Assembly: GCA_023410535.1 (NCBI GenBank) | Contig: JAEYPR010000030.1 | Location: 37,919-101,918, forward strand | Source: Bacillota bacterium | Lineage (GTDB): Bacteria > Bacillota > UBA4882 > UBA8346 | Length of the DNA stretch: 64,000 nt | Direction: 5' to 3' | Part shown: piece after piece, positions 1 through 8,011 of the stretch | Layout: each line of letters begins with the position of its first letter | Position numbering within the stretch: the first letter of the stretch is position 1 | Translations under genes and position numbers: made by a program | The notes under the pieces: model-generated | Told to the model about the DNA's origin: nothing | Databases searched by the model: none | What the model saw: the letters and a program-made list of their open reading frames with translations, nothing else

Positions 1-290
1 TATTGTGAGAATTGCAACCGCTCTCAACACCCAACCGGCATCGGAGCAGGTTACCACCAACCTTGCAACTCTCCATATTGCATACTATTTAATAATATAA
101 CATAATCACCCTTGAAAATCTTACAATACCATTAAATATTCAATGAAAGCCAAACGCCGGGCACCTGGGCATTGATCAAATTTCGAAACCTCGGCAGGAT
201 TTTACCGTTCGCTGCCTAATAATTAAGAGTTCGATCCGCTTTTTACTTCCAATTCCGTCAATCAATTCATGTCGCATTTTGAGGTGCACT
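1..290. other. AT-rich leader region without a recognised gene
   Basis: No open frame with a ribosome binding site was found here. Bases about 70-150 are very AT-rich and contain a TTGAAA hexamer near 112 that could belong to a promoter for the zinc-ribbon gene at 291, but I see no convincing -10 partner. The stretch may also carry the end of an upstream transcript outside the window. Confidence 0.4.
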
Positions 291-719
291 ATGTTAATCC
301 TTGGCTTAGCCCCGGTAAAAAAACTTGGTCAACAGGTCAAACGGCATCATTGTCCGCGTTGCGGCGGTATGCGTAATTTTCAAGAGATTACGATCCGGCA
401 ATACTTTACCGTCTTTTTCATTCCGGTGTTTCCAATCGCCAAACCTACTTGCCTTTATGCCTGTTCGGCTTGTAATTACGCATTGGCTGAAGAACAACTG
501 AACGCCGCGTCGATCGCGGCGGAAACCGATACTGCCGCAACCAACCCTGCCGGGCAAGTGATTGTCTTCTGCCCCCGCTGCGAAGGGGCGATGACCGTCC
601 CTCTCTCGGAGCGGCGTCAAGCCATCACCTGCCCCCACTGCACCATGGAGTTCAAAATCAAAGGCATCAAAGGCTCCATCCCCGCCGCCACCATCAACGA
701 ACCCGCCCCGACAGTTTAA
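291..719 (+). CDS. Double zinc-ribbon protein, function unknown
   Basis: A 142-residue protein with two CxxC-based zinc ribbons. The first has CPRCGG near residue 21 and CSAC near residue 58, separated by a hydrophobic stretch (FTVFFIPVFPI). The second has CPRCEG near residue 95 and CPHC near residue 114. The ATG at 291 was chosen because GAGGTG lies five bases upstream; a TTG twelve bases earlier has no such site. The layout (zinc ribbon, short hydrophobic segment, zinc ribbon) resembles zinc-ribbon membrane-associated proteins of Bacillota, but I cannot assign a role. A rho-independent terminator follows at once, so it is probably transcribed separately from the SPFH gene downstream. Confidence 0.7.
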   Translation: MLILGLAPVKKLGQQVKRHHCPRCGGMRNFQEITIRQYFTVFFIPVFPIAKPTCLYACSACNYALAEEQLNAASIAAETDTAATNPAGQVIVFCPRCEGAMTVPLSERRQAITCPHCTMEFKIKGIKGSIPAATINEPAPTV

Positions 720-732
720 AAAAACATCACCG

Positions 733-762
733 AAACCCGCCCAGACAAAAAGCGGGTTTTTT
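733..762 (+). terminator. Rho-independent terminator after zinc-ribbon gene
   Basis: AAACCCGC (733-740) pairs with GCGGGTTT (752-759) and runs into a run of six T. It lies between the stop of the zinc-ribbon gene and the SPFH gene. Confidence 0.8.
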
Positions 763-841
763 GACTCTCGCCATCCCGTCATGTTCCGCCCGCCTCACGC
801 ATACATTGGAGAGACAAGCAATCAAACGGGGAGGGACCACC

Positions 842-1960
842 ATGGTTCTATGGCTCACCAGCGCCGGACTCGCTCTCATCGGAGTTTTGGTACTCTTATT
901 CATTTTCGGAGGCTTCTTCATGGTCTCTCAAGCCCAAGCCGCCGTCCTCGAGCGGCTTGGCAAATTCCACCGGGTAGTTTACAGCGGACTGCATCTCCGG
1001 GTCCCGTTCCTAGACACCTTTCGGGTGGTTGGATTCATCAATCGCGAGGAATACCGTAAAGAACTTGGGGCGTACCGGATCGACCTGCGCGAACAGATCT
1101 TCGACATCTCCAAACAACATGTGATCACCCATGACAACGTCCCGGTTGATGTCGACACCATCATCTACTACATCGTCACTGCGCCGGAAAAAACGGTTTA
1201 TGGCATCACCGACCTCCCGAAAGCGATTGAACAGTTAGCTCATACCACGGTCCGAAATGAGTTTGGCAAGATGGACCTCGATGCCAGTCTGGGCTCTCGG
1301 GAACAGATCAATCAAAGCCTCAAAGCCAGCCTGCACGAGGCAACCATAGATTGGGGAATCGAGATTGAACGGGTGGAAGTCCAGGAAATCACGCCACCGG
1401 TCGATCTGAAAGACCCGATGGAAAAGCAGATGATCGCCGAACGGGAAAAACGGGTTCAGGTGTTGGAGGCCCAAGCCGCGAAAGAAGCGATGATTCTCAA
1501 AGCCGAAGGCGCCAAACAACAGACTATCCTCGAAGCGGAGGCGAAAAAAGCGCAAGAAGTCTTGGCGGCCGAAGCTCAAAAACAAAAAATAATTCTCGAA
1601 GCCGAAGCCAGCCGCGAACAACAGATCCTGGTCGCGCAAGGCCAAAAGGAAGCCCGCCAACTGGAATCAGAAGGCGAACGGGTCGCCCGGATCAATCTCG
1701 CGGAAGCTGAAGCCACCGCCATCATCAAACAACTCTCTTCACAAGCTCAAGGCTTAGCCCAGATCTCTCAGGCCCTAAATTCGCAAGGATCCAATGATTC
1801 GCTACTCGCGCTCAAATCATTGGAAGCCGCGGTCCAAGTCGCCCAAAACCTTGGCAACGGCCAAGCGACCAAAATCATTCTGCCGCAGGAGGTCTCCGGC
1901 CTGGTCGGCACTCTCTTCAGTTTGGCCGAAGGGGTCAAAACCTTTCACAACGATAAATAA
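842..1960 (+). CDS. SPFH/Band 7 (stomatin-like) membrane protein
   Basis: A 372-residue protein of the SPFH (stomatin/prohibitin/HflK-C) superfamily. Residues about 3-25 form one N-terminal transmembrane segment, followed by the Band 7 core (VLERLGKFHRVVYSGLHLRVPF...), then an Ala/Glu/Lys-rich coiled coil (about residues 200-315) with repeated EAEA/KAEGAK patterns, and a Gly/Leu-rich tail. This order is typical of paraslipin/QmcA-like proteins that oligomerise in membrane microdomains and associate with membrane proteases. The ATG at 842 has GGGGAGG upstream (about 828-834) and is preferred over an earlier in-frame start lying in the preceding terminator. No NfeD partner is adjacent. A short FtsH-like protease is encoded elsewhere in the window (46.4-47.9 kb), but a link is only speculation. 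Confidence 0.88.
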   Translation: MVLWLTSAGLALIGVLVLLFIFGGFFMVSQAQAAVLERLGKFHRVVYSGLHLRVPFLDTFRVVGFINREEYRKELGAYRIDLREQIFDISKQHVITHDNVPVDVDTIIYYIVTAPEKTVYGITDLPKAIEQLAHTTVRNEFGKMDLDASLGSREQINQSLKASLHEATIDWGIEIERVEVQEITPPVDLKDPMEKQMIAEREKRVQVLEAQAAKEAMILKAEGAKQQTILEAEAKKAQEVLAAEAQKQKIILEAEASREQQILVAQGQKEARQLESEGERVARINLAEAEATAIIKQLSSQAQGLAQISQALNSQGSNDSLLALKSLEAAVQVAQNLGNGQATKIILPQEVSGLVGTLFSLAEGVKTFHNDK

Positions 1961-1988
1961 CCGCGAATTTGTTTGACAACTCCCGATC

Positions 1989-2083
1989 TGAGAATAGCTT
2001 GGAATCCTATTGTCGCTCCACCTAGCCTATTTTCTTAATTTGCTTGCGCGAGCGGCGACGGGTAGCTAGCCTGGACGACTACC
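1989..2083 (+). repeat. Inverted intergenic repeat, copy A (~85-95 bp)
   Basis: This sequence reappears as its reverse complement at about 5745-5835. Shared blocks read in order here include AATAGCTT, TGTCGC, CCACCTAGCCT, ATTTTCTTAATT, GCGAGCGG, GGTAGCTAGC and TGGACGACTAC. The two copies bracket a block of four same-strand genes. No open frame is evident within it. Confidence 0.75.
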
Positions 2084-2114
2084 TGACTTTTTTGTTAAAG
2101 TCAGGTTTCTTTTT
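2082..2114 (+). terminator. Terminator-like hairpin upstream of peptidase gene
   Basis: CCTGACTTT (2082-2090) and AAAGTCAGG (2097-2105) form a 9-bp stem with a six-base loop and a T-rich tail (2106-2114). It may end the SPFH transcript or act as an attenuator before the next gene. It abuts the edge of the inverted repeat. Confidence 0.65.
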
Positions 2115-2157
2115 AATGGATGGAAGGATTTTTCGGCGATTGCTAGAAGAATATTCC

Positions 2158-3075
2158 ATGCATTGCAAGCGATTTCGACATCAGCCCTTTTTACGGCGGA
2201 AATATCCTGCCCAACGCGTCCCCGGATTTTCTTTGCGGTTCGTCATCGCCTGGCTGGGATTGTGCTTAGTTTTATCCGGCGCTAGCGTCGGAGCGGATTC
2301 CTCCGGATCCAGCCGGGTTCGCTATCGGATCGCGGCGGGCGATCCCCAAACTCCGGTGGCACAAGCGATTGGCGTTGCGTTCCGTGATTCGATCCGCTTT
2401 ATGGAACGTTTGTGGCAAACGCAGTTAAATGATCCAGTCGAGCTTTACCTCTGCGACGATTCGGCCGACTTGACCAAAAAATTAGTTTTATTCGCCCATG
2501 AGCCGGCTGACCGCGCTCGTTCCTTAGCCGAATTTTCAGCGGCATGCGTCAGCAACGGTCGCTTGTTTATCAAACGTTCCAGTTTCGAACGGATGGAACC
2601 GGCACAAATGTACCGGATCATCTGCCACGAGACCGTCCATTTGTTCCAAAAAAACCACCTGCCATGCATTGTTCCAACAATTCCGGCCCAGACTTGGCTA
2701 ATAGAAGGTTATGCCGAATTGGTCAGTCACCAGTTTTTAGCCGCGCGCGGTTGGGAATCCTGGCAAAGTTATTGTCAGGAGATCAAAGATATCGCCACGG
2801 CTTTGGTTAAAAGTCGCAAGTTGCCGCACTTATCGGAGATCAACGGCGCCAGTCTGGTTCCGGTCGCCAACCGTTACGGCGCCTACAATTTATATGCGCT
2901 GGCAGCCGCCGCAACGTATCTATTATTTAATCAGGCGGGAAACGACCATCGGGTTTTTGCTCGTTATTTTAACGAAAGTCCAACTCCGGAACAGTTTGCG
3001 GCGCATTTCGGGGCCAGTTTGGAACGGTTTCAGTTTCAGTTCAGCCAATACTTCGGGGTGGCGCGACACCCTTAA
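2158..3075 (+). CDS. Secreted or anchored gluzincin-type metallopeptidase (peptidase MA-like)
   Basis: A 305-residue protein with an N-terminal hydrophobic export segment (RFVIAWLGLCLVLSG, about residues 26-45). A zinc site is visible: HETVH at about residues 157-161 and, some 21 residues later, WLIEGYAE, whose first Glu fits the third ligand of gluzincins. This spacing matches the peptidase-MA/M1-like clan and not metzincins. The start is uncertain: the ATG at 2158 follows AGAAGA; a TTG at 2140 lies 12 bases after GGAAGGA; an ATG at 2116 sits in the terminator tail. It heads a same-strand block with a membrane protein (15 bases downstream), a histidine phosphatase and a beta-propeller protein. 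Substrate unknown. Confidence 0.75.
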   Translation: MHCKRFRHQPFLRRKYPAQRVPGFSLRFVIAWLGLCLVLSGASVGADSSGSSRVRYRIAAGDPQTPVAQAIGVAFRDSIRFMERLWQTQLNDPVELYLCDDSADLTKKLVLFAHEPADRARSLAEFSAACVSNGRLFIKRSSFERMEPAQMYRIICHETVHLFQKNHLPCIVPTIPAQTWLIEGYAELVSHQFLAARGWESWQSYCQEIKDIATALVKSRKLPHLSEINGASLVPVANRYGAYNLYALAAAATYLLFNQAGNDHRVFARYFNESPTPEQFAAHFGASLERFQFQFSQYFGVARHP

Positions 3076-3090
3076 AACATAGGTGATTTC

Positions 3091-3519
3091 ATGCCTCAAT
3101 CTGTTAACGGCTTTAACCGGCAGACCTTACGTTGCCTGCAGTGGCACGCCGCGTTTTTCGCCATAGGGGGAGCTGGCGGTGGCGGCGTTTTAGCCTGGAT
3201 TAACATCACATACTACCCATTCAATCTCTGCGGAGTCAGCGTCATTTTTGTCCTGGGCTACCTTTTGGTCCTCTCCCAATGGGTGATGGCCTGGTATCTT
3301 TATGACGCCTATTATAGTTTCGAGCACCGCCAAGTCGCCAAATTCGGTTGGTCGCTTTTCGGCAATACCTTTTTGCTGGCTCTCGTCTGCAAAAGCACGC
3401 TGATTGGGATCATCCCGTGGATTTGGCTGGATTGGCTGGTGTGGTTGGTTGTCTGGATCATCTTCGTCAGCTGGGGTTTGAAGTTCAAACATTTGCTATA
3501 TCGGTTACAGGATGAATGA
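3091..3519 (+). CDS. Small integral membrane protein, unknown
   Basis: A 142-residue, very hydrophobic, tryptophan-rich protein with about four membrane segments (roughly residues 18-40, 48-70, 90-108 and 112-132). AGGTGATTTC precedes the ATG. It starts 15 bases after the metallopeptidase stop, so the two are likely co-transcribed. I recognise no family motif; the basic C-terminus (GLKFKHLLYRLQDE) would lie in the cytoplasm under the positive-inside rule. Confidence 0.6.
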   Translation: MPQSVNGFNRQTLRCLQWHAAFFAIGGAGGGGVLAWINITYYPFNLCGVSVIFVLGYLLVLSQWVMAWYLYDAYYSFEHRQVAKFGWSLFGNTFLLALVCKSTLIGIIPWIWLDWLVWLVVWIIFVSWGLKFKHLLYRLQDE

Positions 3520-3590
3520 TTGCCTTCACTGATGTATTTGATTGACCGAATTTGTCGCTTCAAGCGACCAACCGGAAAGGAAGAATTTCT

Positions 3591-4235
3591 TTGCCCAATC
3601 CAACCACCGTGATTATTACCCGCCATGGCGAAACCGAATGGAACCGCCAGTTGCGCCATCAAGGGTATCTGGACAGTCCGCTCACCTCACTGGGAATTTT
3701 GCAAGCGCGAGCTCTGGCAGAACGCCTGAAAGGCTTGCCGATCCGGACGATTTACAGCAGCGATCTGGGTCGCGCCATGCATACGGCCGAAATCCTCGCT
3801 ACCGCGCTCCTCCTTCCGGTCCAGCCGGAACCGGGCTTACGCGAGACCAATTTGGGAATCTCCCAGGGATTAACTAGGGAAGAATTTAAAGTGGAATATC
3901 CTCAACTCCATGAGCAATTTCTGAAAAGGGACCCTGATTTTGCGCTGCCGGACGGGGAAAGTCTTCGTCAGTTTCATAACCGGACCATTGCCTGCCTGCA
4001 AACCCTTGTTGCGAGCCACCCTGGGCAGACCGTCCTGATAGTTTGCCACGGCGGCAACTTGGGCTGTATTTTCCGGGAGATCTTCCATCTCCCGTTCAGT
4101 GAACCTCGCAATTTCTCTCTAAAAAATGTTAGCTTTAATCAGTTCGCCGTCAACGATGGCAACTGGCGTTTGGAGACCTGGGGCGATATCAGCCATTTAC
4201 GGAACTTAACCGTTCTGGATGAACTTCGGACTTGA
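3591..4235 (+). CDS. Histidine phosphatase family protein (phosphoglycerate mutase-like)
   Basis: A 214-residue protein with the RHGETEWN catalytic motif at about residues 11-18 (His is the phospho-acceptor), the SSDLGRAMHTA segment with the second conserved Arg, and the late His in VCHGGN. This places it in branch 1 of the histidine phosphatase superfamily with GpmB/PhoE/CobC-type enzymes; the substrate cannot be read from sequence. The TTG at 3591 is chosen because AAAGGAAG lies seven bases upstream; an earlier TTG at 3552 lies in a small hairpin (GTCGCTTCAAGCGAC). The usual phosphatase length is 190-230 residues, so it appears complete. Confidence 0.85.
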   Translation: MPNPTTVIITRHGETEWNRQLRHQGYLDSPLTSLGILQARALAERLKGLPIRTIYSSDLGRAMHTAEILATALLLPVQPEPGLRETNLGISQGLTREEFKVEYPQLHEQFLKRDPDFALPDGESLRQFHNRTIACLQTLVASHPGQTVLIVCHGGNLGCIFREIFHLPFSEPRNFSLKNVSFNQFAVNDGNWRLETWGDISHLRNLTVLDELRT

Positions 4236-4320
4236 CGACGGTCGCAAATATCTACGCGACATATGGATATGTGCAGCGTCCTACCGCTTACGATCAGCGT
4301 TTTTAAAGGAGGTTCCCGTA

Positions 4321-5748
4321 ATGAAGCGTAAAACCATAATTATCGGATGCGGTCTAGCCGGACTGGCGATTATAATCGCTGCAGCTTATTTTTTCCTCCT
4401 AGCGGAACCAGCGAAACTGCAAACCTCCGGCCGACTCGTTGACGGCCGCTGGACTCAAAAAGGATTGAAGCAAGCGCAACGCGGCAATCAGATCATCTTG
4501 ACCCCCAATCAACTGCCGCCGTCGCGGGCGCCTTTCTACATCGATAAAACCCAGGCCATTATCGGACAAGGGTTTACCTTTATGGACTATGTTTCGGAGA
4601 AGCAATCGGTATTCTACCGTTTCAATCTCTCATTGGATAAAGTGGAAAAGCTTTTTACCCTAAAAGAAAATATTGACGGCGGTATTGTCACTGACGAAGG
4701 CCGGGGATTGCTCTACCGGGGAATGATCGCCAGCACTGATTTGGAAGGTTATCTCTACTATCAAACGAAAACCCGACCGCTCAAAAAACTGCTGAGTCGC
4801 TGTAATTGGTATGGGGTCTCCCCTGACCGCCGTACGGTGGTCGCGAACGGCATTGCCAACGGCCAACCGTCCGAGGGATCGCGTCGCGTCTATCTGATTC
4901 GTTTGAAACAAGGGAGCGTCACGCGTTTGCCCGAAGCGACCTGTCCTGATGATTTGGAGAAATTGATCACGTTCAACTGTAGTTGGAGCAGCGATTCCCG
5001 CTATTTTTTAATCGAAGGAAAGGTTTTCGACGCGACCACCGGGGTTTTAGTGAAAGACTTCAATCAAAATGCCGCCAGGTCTTCGATGTTCAGTTGGTCG
5101 CCGACCGGAGACCAATTGGCTTTCGCGATTCAAACTCCGGCTAACGCCCAGTATTTGGTGACCGAGGAACATCATGACTTGCTTCTTTCAGACCAGATCG
5201 GAATCTTTAATCCGGCCGACCAATCGCTGCGGTCGCTACCGCTTGATGCAGACCTCGCCACCGCTCTCTGCTGGAATCAGGAAGGCGATCAATTGGCGGT
5301 GATGGCTTTGCCGCAAACCGCCGCTTCCGCCTATATTAATAACGCCAATGGTGCAAATCATGTCGACCGCTTGGACTTGCTGATCGTCGACGTCGCTCAA
5401 TTAACCGCCACAAAACGTTTGACGAAACTCCCGCTGATCGATCTGAAAGTTTTCACCAATGGACTAGTAGTCTACTCACGACTTTATGGAAATAAGCTCG
5501 GTATCGCGGGACTGGACTTGAGCAACGGCAGAAGTAAACGGTTAATCCCCGATGACGCGCTGTTGCTGAAAGTCTTCAAAGGACAGGCGGTGTTGACGAC
5601 TTCTCACGGTTTATATCAGGTCCAATCCGATCTGGATATCGCTAATATTGCCTCCTATGATGAGGAAGGCGATTTTGCCTACTATCCGGAATGGCGCAAG
5701 TTGGTCATCGGCTATGACGATCGGATTGTCATTATGAAGTTAAAGTAG
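4321..5748 (+). CDS. Membrane-anchored beta-propeller (TolB/WD40-like) protein
   Basis: A 475-residue protein starting with a lysine-rich N-terminus and one membrane segment (IIIGCGLAGLAIIIAAAYFFLL, about residues 6-27). The body shows recurring WS.DS/WSPTGDQLAFA/WNQEGDQLAVMA units, the hallmark of TolB- or WD40-like propeller blades, so it probably folds as an extracytoplasmic propeller. AAAGGAGGT six bases before the ATG gives a firm start. The stop codon lies in the edge of inverted repeat copy B. It may interact with peptidoglycan or other envelope components, but no partner is evident; function unknown. Confidence 0.7.
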   Translation: MKRKTIIIGCGLAGLAIIIAAAYFFLLAEPAKLQTSGRLVDGRWTQKGLKQAQRGNQIILTPNQLPPSRAPFYIDKTQAIIGQGFTFMDYVSEKQSVFYRFNLSLDKVEKLFTLKENIDGGIVTDEGRGLLYRGMIASTDLEGYLYYQTKTRPLKKLLSRCNWYGVSPDRRTVVANGIANGQPSEGSRRVYLIRLKQGSVTRLPEATCPDDLEKLITFNCSWSSDSRYFLIEGKVFDATTGVLVKDFNQNAARSSMFSWSPTGDQLAFAIQTPANAQYLVTEEHHDLLLSDQIGIFNPADQSLRSLPLDADLATALCWNQEGDQLAVMALPQTAASAYINNANGANHVDRLDLLIVDVAQLTATKRLTKLPLIDLKVFTNGLVVYSRLYGNKLGIAGLDLSNGRSKRLIPDDALLLKVFKGQAVLTTSHGLYQVQSDLDIANIASYDEEGDFAYYPEWRKLVIGYDDRIVIMKLK

Positions 5749-5835
5749 TCGTCCACGCTAGCTACCGCTCGCTTAAGCGAATTAAGAAAATGAGGCTAGG
5801 TGGGGCGACATAGCCATCGAAGCTATTTTCTAGGT
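5745..5835 (-). repeat. Inverted intergenic repeat, copy B (~85-90 bp)
   Basis: Reverse-complement counterpart of the element at 1989-2083; it begins with the propeller gene's own stop codon (TAG at 5746-5748). Matching blocks include GTAGTCGTCCA, GCTAGCTACC, CCGCTCGC, AATTAAGAAAAT, AGGCTAGGTGG and GCGACA. The two copies define the ends of the 2.1-5.7 kb gene block. Confidence 0.75.
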
Positions 5836-6034
5836 AAGGAATGGGCGAATTATTTTTTACCATCCGCATTCTTTCGTTCCCCTGCGAATATACATGAAGT
5901 ATCAACTGAAAAGGGGGCGATGGGACTCCAACCTTTGTTACAATCACTCAGGTTTTGTTCGGTGATCTGTACTGTTGGGAAGGAGGGGTCGGCGAGGCAA
6001 ACGTTAAACCAACTTGAGGTGTCTTTCTCTATAA

Positions 6035-6285
6035 GTTGAATAAATTCAACTTATGCGTCACGAAATATATGTCGTGATGGTCGTGCGGCATATATCGTCG
6101 GGAGTTTTTCAATTCGAGTGTCTGTCCATGATAGCTCCTAACGCTCGGGAAATATGCCAGCGATGACGGGTTACCGGGCGTCGTTAACCAGCGCTAGTTG
6201 ATTGTGAGTTAAAGACTGACCAATCTTAATCGTACCTATGTCCAAGGCATCACACCCGGGGTTAATCCCCGGGTTTTATTTTTCC
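6035..6285 (+). ncRNA. Candidate structured leader or small RNA ending in a terminator
   Basis: Between the propeller gene and the chemoreceptor gene this stretch has several possible stems: ATAAGTTGAA/TTCAACTTAT (about 6031-6054), ATATATGTCG with CGGCATATAT (about 6066-6096), CGAGTG/CGCTCG (about 6114-6148), and ATGCC/GGCAT closing a larger domain (about 6154-6250). A strong terminator follows at 6254-6283. No ribosome binding site or good open frame is seen. It could be a riboswitch-like leader for the chemoreceptor, whose start is 150 bases past the terminator, or a free-standing sRNA. I do not recognise a known riboswitch core. Confidence 0.35.
6254..6283 (+). terminator. Rho-independent terminator upstream of chemoreceptor gene
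   Basis: ACCCGGGG (6254-6261) pairs with CCCCGGGT (6267-6274), loop TTAAT, followed by a T-rich run to 6283. Confidence 0.85.
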
Positions 6286-6433
6286 GAGCGCTCCGATTCT
6301 CCTTACTGGCATTTTCCCTATGTAAAAGTTTATTAAAATATATTAAGAAATTATTAACTATACGAGCCCGTATCCCGATAACAGCTGAAAAGAGAGATTT
6401 TTTGTCATTGTTCATAAGGAGGGGGCTCTCAAC

Positions 6434-7846
6434 ATGGTGACAGCATTACTCAAGGTGCTGCAGGGCGGAAAGAAACCGGTCGAACCGACTCAGGTTCAAA
6501 GCTCGCGGCAGGAAGAACTGAAAAAACGCACCGACTCCAACCGGCAGTTACGGGTTGCCACCAATCAGGTATTGGCGGTCGGGCAACAATTATCGGTCAG
6601 TATCGATGAAAGCCAGGAATTTTCGGAGCAACTTTTCGCCAGCGCCCGCAAGATGGCGGCACAGAACCGTGAAACCCAAGGCGAACTGCAACGAATGGCA
6701 GGCGAGTTTCAGACTGTCGTCGAACGCTTGGACCAAATCAAACTGTTATCCAATGCCATGGGACAAACCGGCAAGGTCTCTGAAACCGTGCTTCAAGAAA
6801 GTTTAGCCGAGATTATGGCGATTGTCTCCGAGATTCATCAGATTCACGACGCGACTCAACGGACCGTGACGATGATGAATGAACTGCATCAACTTTCCGG
6901 CGCGATTACGGGCATCTTAGATACGGTGGCCGAGATCTCCGACCAGACCAAATTACTGGCCTTCAACGCCGCGATTGAAGCGGCCCGGGCCGGCGACGCC
7001 GGCAGCGGCTTCAATGTCGTAGCCGACCGGATTAAACGGCTCTCCGACGACAGTCAAGGTTCGGTGAAGAACATCCGGAAACTGGTCGCGCAGATCGCCA
7101 AGGCTAATCAGCAAGTGAACCAACAAATGGAACACACCGCCGGTAAAGTCGCCGGATCGGTGGAACGTTTCGGCAAAGTCGAGGAAAATTTGGAGAAGAT
7201 TCAGTCCTCTTTTGAAGGTTTGGTTGAAAAGAGTGAAACCGTGAATCAGGAAATCAGTCAGGAACAAAAACGCGCCTTAGCCCTCCAAAATCAGGCCGAA
7301 GCGTTGCAAGCCCTTTCCGAATTGGCGTTGCACGGTGTGGAATCGGTCTATGGCGGCCTCAAACGCCATCACGGTCTAATGGACGAGCTGAATGACCTCG
7401 GCCAACGGCTCAATCAAGCCGCCAGCACTTTGCAACCATTAATCGCCCAAGACAGCGATTACCTCGAATTAAAGTCCGAAGTTCAACAACGGGCGGTCGG
7501 AATTATCGCCTACCTCCAGCAAGAATTGGCCGGCACGCCCGATCTGGTCGCGCTCGATCCCGGCGTGGCCGCGGCGTTTCTGAAGCAATTGTTAGCCAAA
7601 CGTTCTGAGCTTGAAGCCGCCTGGATCAACGACGCCAAAGGCCGGTTCGTCTGTTCGATCCCCGCTGCCGGCATCGCCAACGCCAAAGTTCGCGAATGGT
7701 TCGTCAGCAGCATGCAAGGGCAGGATTTCATCACCGTGCCCTACATTTCGGCAATCACCGGCCAACCCTGTGTCACCATCGCCATCCCAATTTTCAATGT
7801 CCAAAAAGAAGTCAAAGGCGTCCTAGGCGTCGACCTGCAGTGCTAA
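6434..7846 (+). CDS. Soluble methyl-accepting chemotaxis-type receptor with C-terminal Cache-like sensor
   Basis: A 470-residue protein without a transmembrane segment. The first ~330 residues are a long coiled coil containing the MCP signalling hairpin tip (KLLAFNAAIEAARAGDAG at about residues 174-191, followed by GFNVVADRIKRLSDD), which docks CheA/CheW. The last ~115 residues (DLVALDPGVAAAF... to the end) resemble a PDC/Cache sensor fold, with the VPYISAITGQPCVTIAIPIF strands of that family. Having the sensor at the C-terminus of a cytoplasmic receptor is the reverse of the classic layout. AAGGAGGGGG precedes the ATG. CheD is encoded 1 kb downstream on the opposite strand, consistent with chemotaxis. 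Ligand unknown. Confidence 0.85.
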   Translation: MVTALLKVLQGGKKPVEPTQVQSSRQEELKKRTDSNRQLRVATNQVLAVGQQLSVSIDESQEFSEQLFASARKMAAQNRETQGELQRMAGEFQTVVERLDQIKLLSNAMGQTGKVSETVLQESLAEIMAIVSEIHQIHDATQRTVTMMNELHQLSGAITGILDTVAEISDQTKLLAFNAAIEAARAGDAGSGFNVVADRIKRLSDDSQGSVKNIRKLVAQIAKANQQVNQQMEHTAGKVAGSVERFGKVEENLEKIQSSFEGLVEKSETVNQEISQEQKRALALQNQAEALQALSELALHGVESVYGGLKRHHGLMDELNDLGQRLNQAASTLQPLIAQDSDYLELKSEVQQRAVGIIAYLQQELAGTPDLVALDPGVAAAFLKQLLAKRSELEAAWINDAKGRFVCSIPAAGIANAKVREWFVSSMQGQDFITVPYISAITGQPCVTIAIPIFNVQKEVKGVLGVDLQC

Positions 7847-7853
7847 AAAATCC

Positions 7854-7884
7854 AAAGCGCGCCCCAACTCGGGGCGCGCTTTAA
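7854..7884. terminator. Terminator, possibly bidirectional
   Basis: AAAGCGCGCCCC (7854-7865) pairs perfectly with GGGGCGCGCTTT (7871-7882). The plus side serves the chemoreceptor gene; on the minus side the stem runs into TGGATTTTTT and could also stop the murI transcript. Confidence 0.8.
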
Positions 7885-8011
7885 CAATTGACGATTGAGC
7901 GTTAAAACCTGTCCCCCTGTCTTTAGTCACTCGCCCTGTGACGGTTCGGCCTCACTTATTAATAATACAGGCCGAGGGGTACCCTTACCAAAATATTTCA
8001 CCCCGTGCTCC

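Noticed and set aside
5800..6039. Short plus-strand open frame of 79 codons after the propeller gene
   Set aside because: No ribosome site, low-complexity composition, and it starts inside the inverted repeat.
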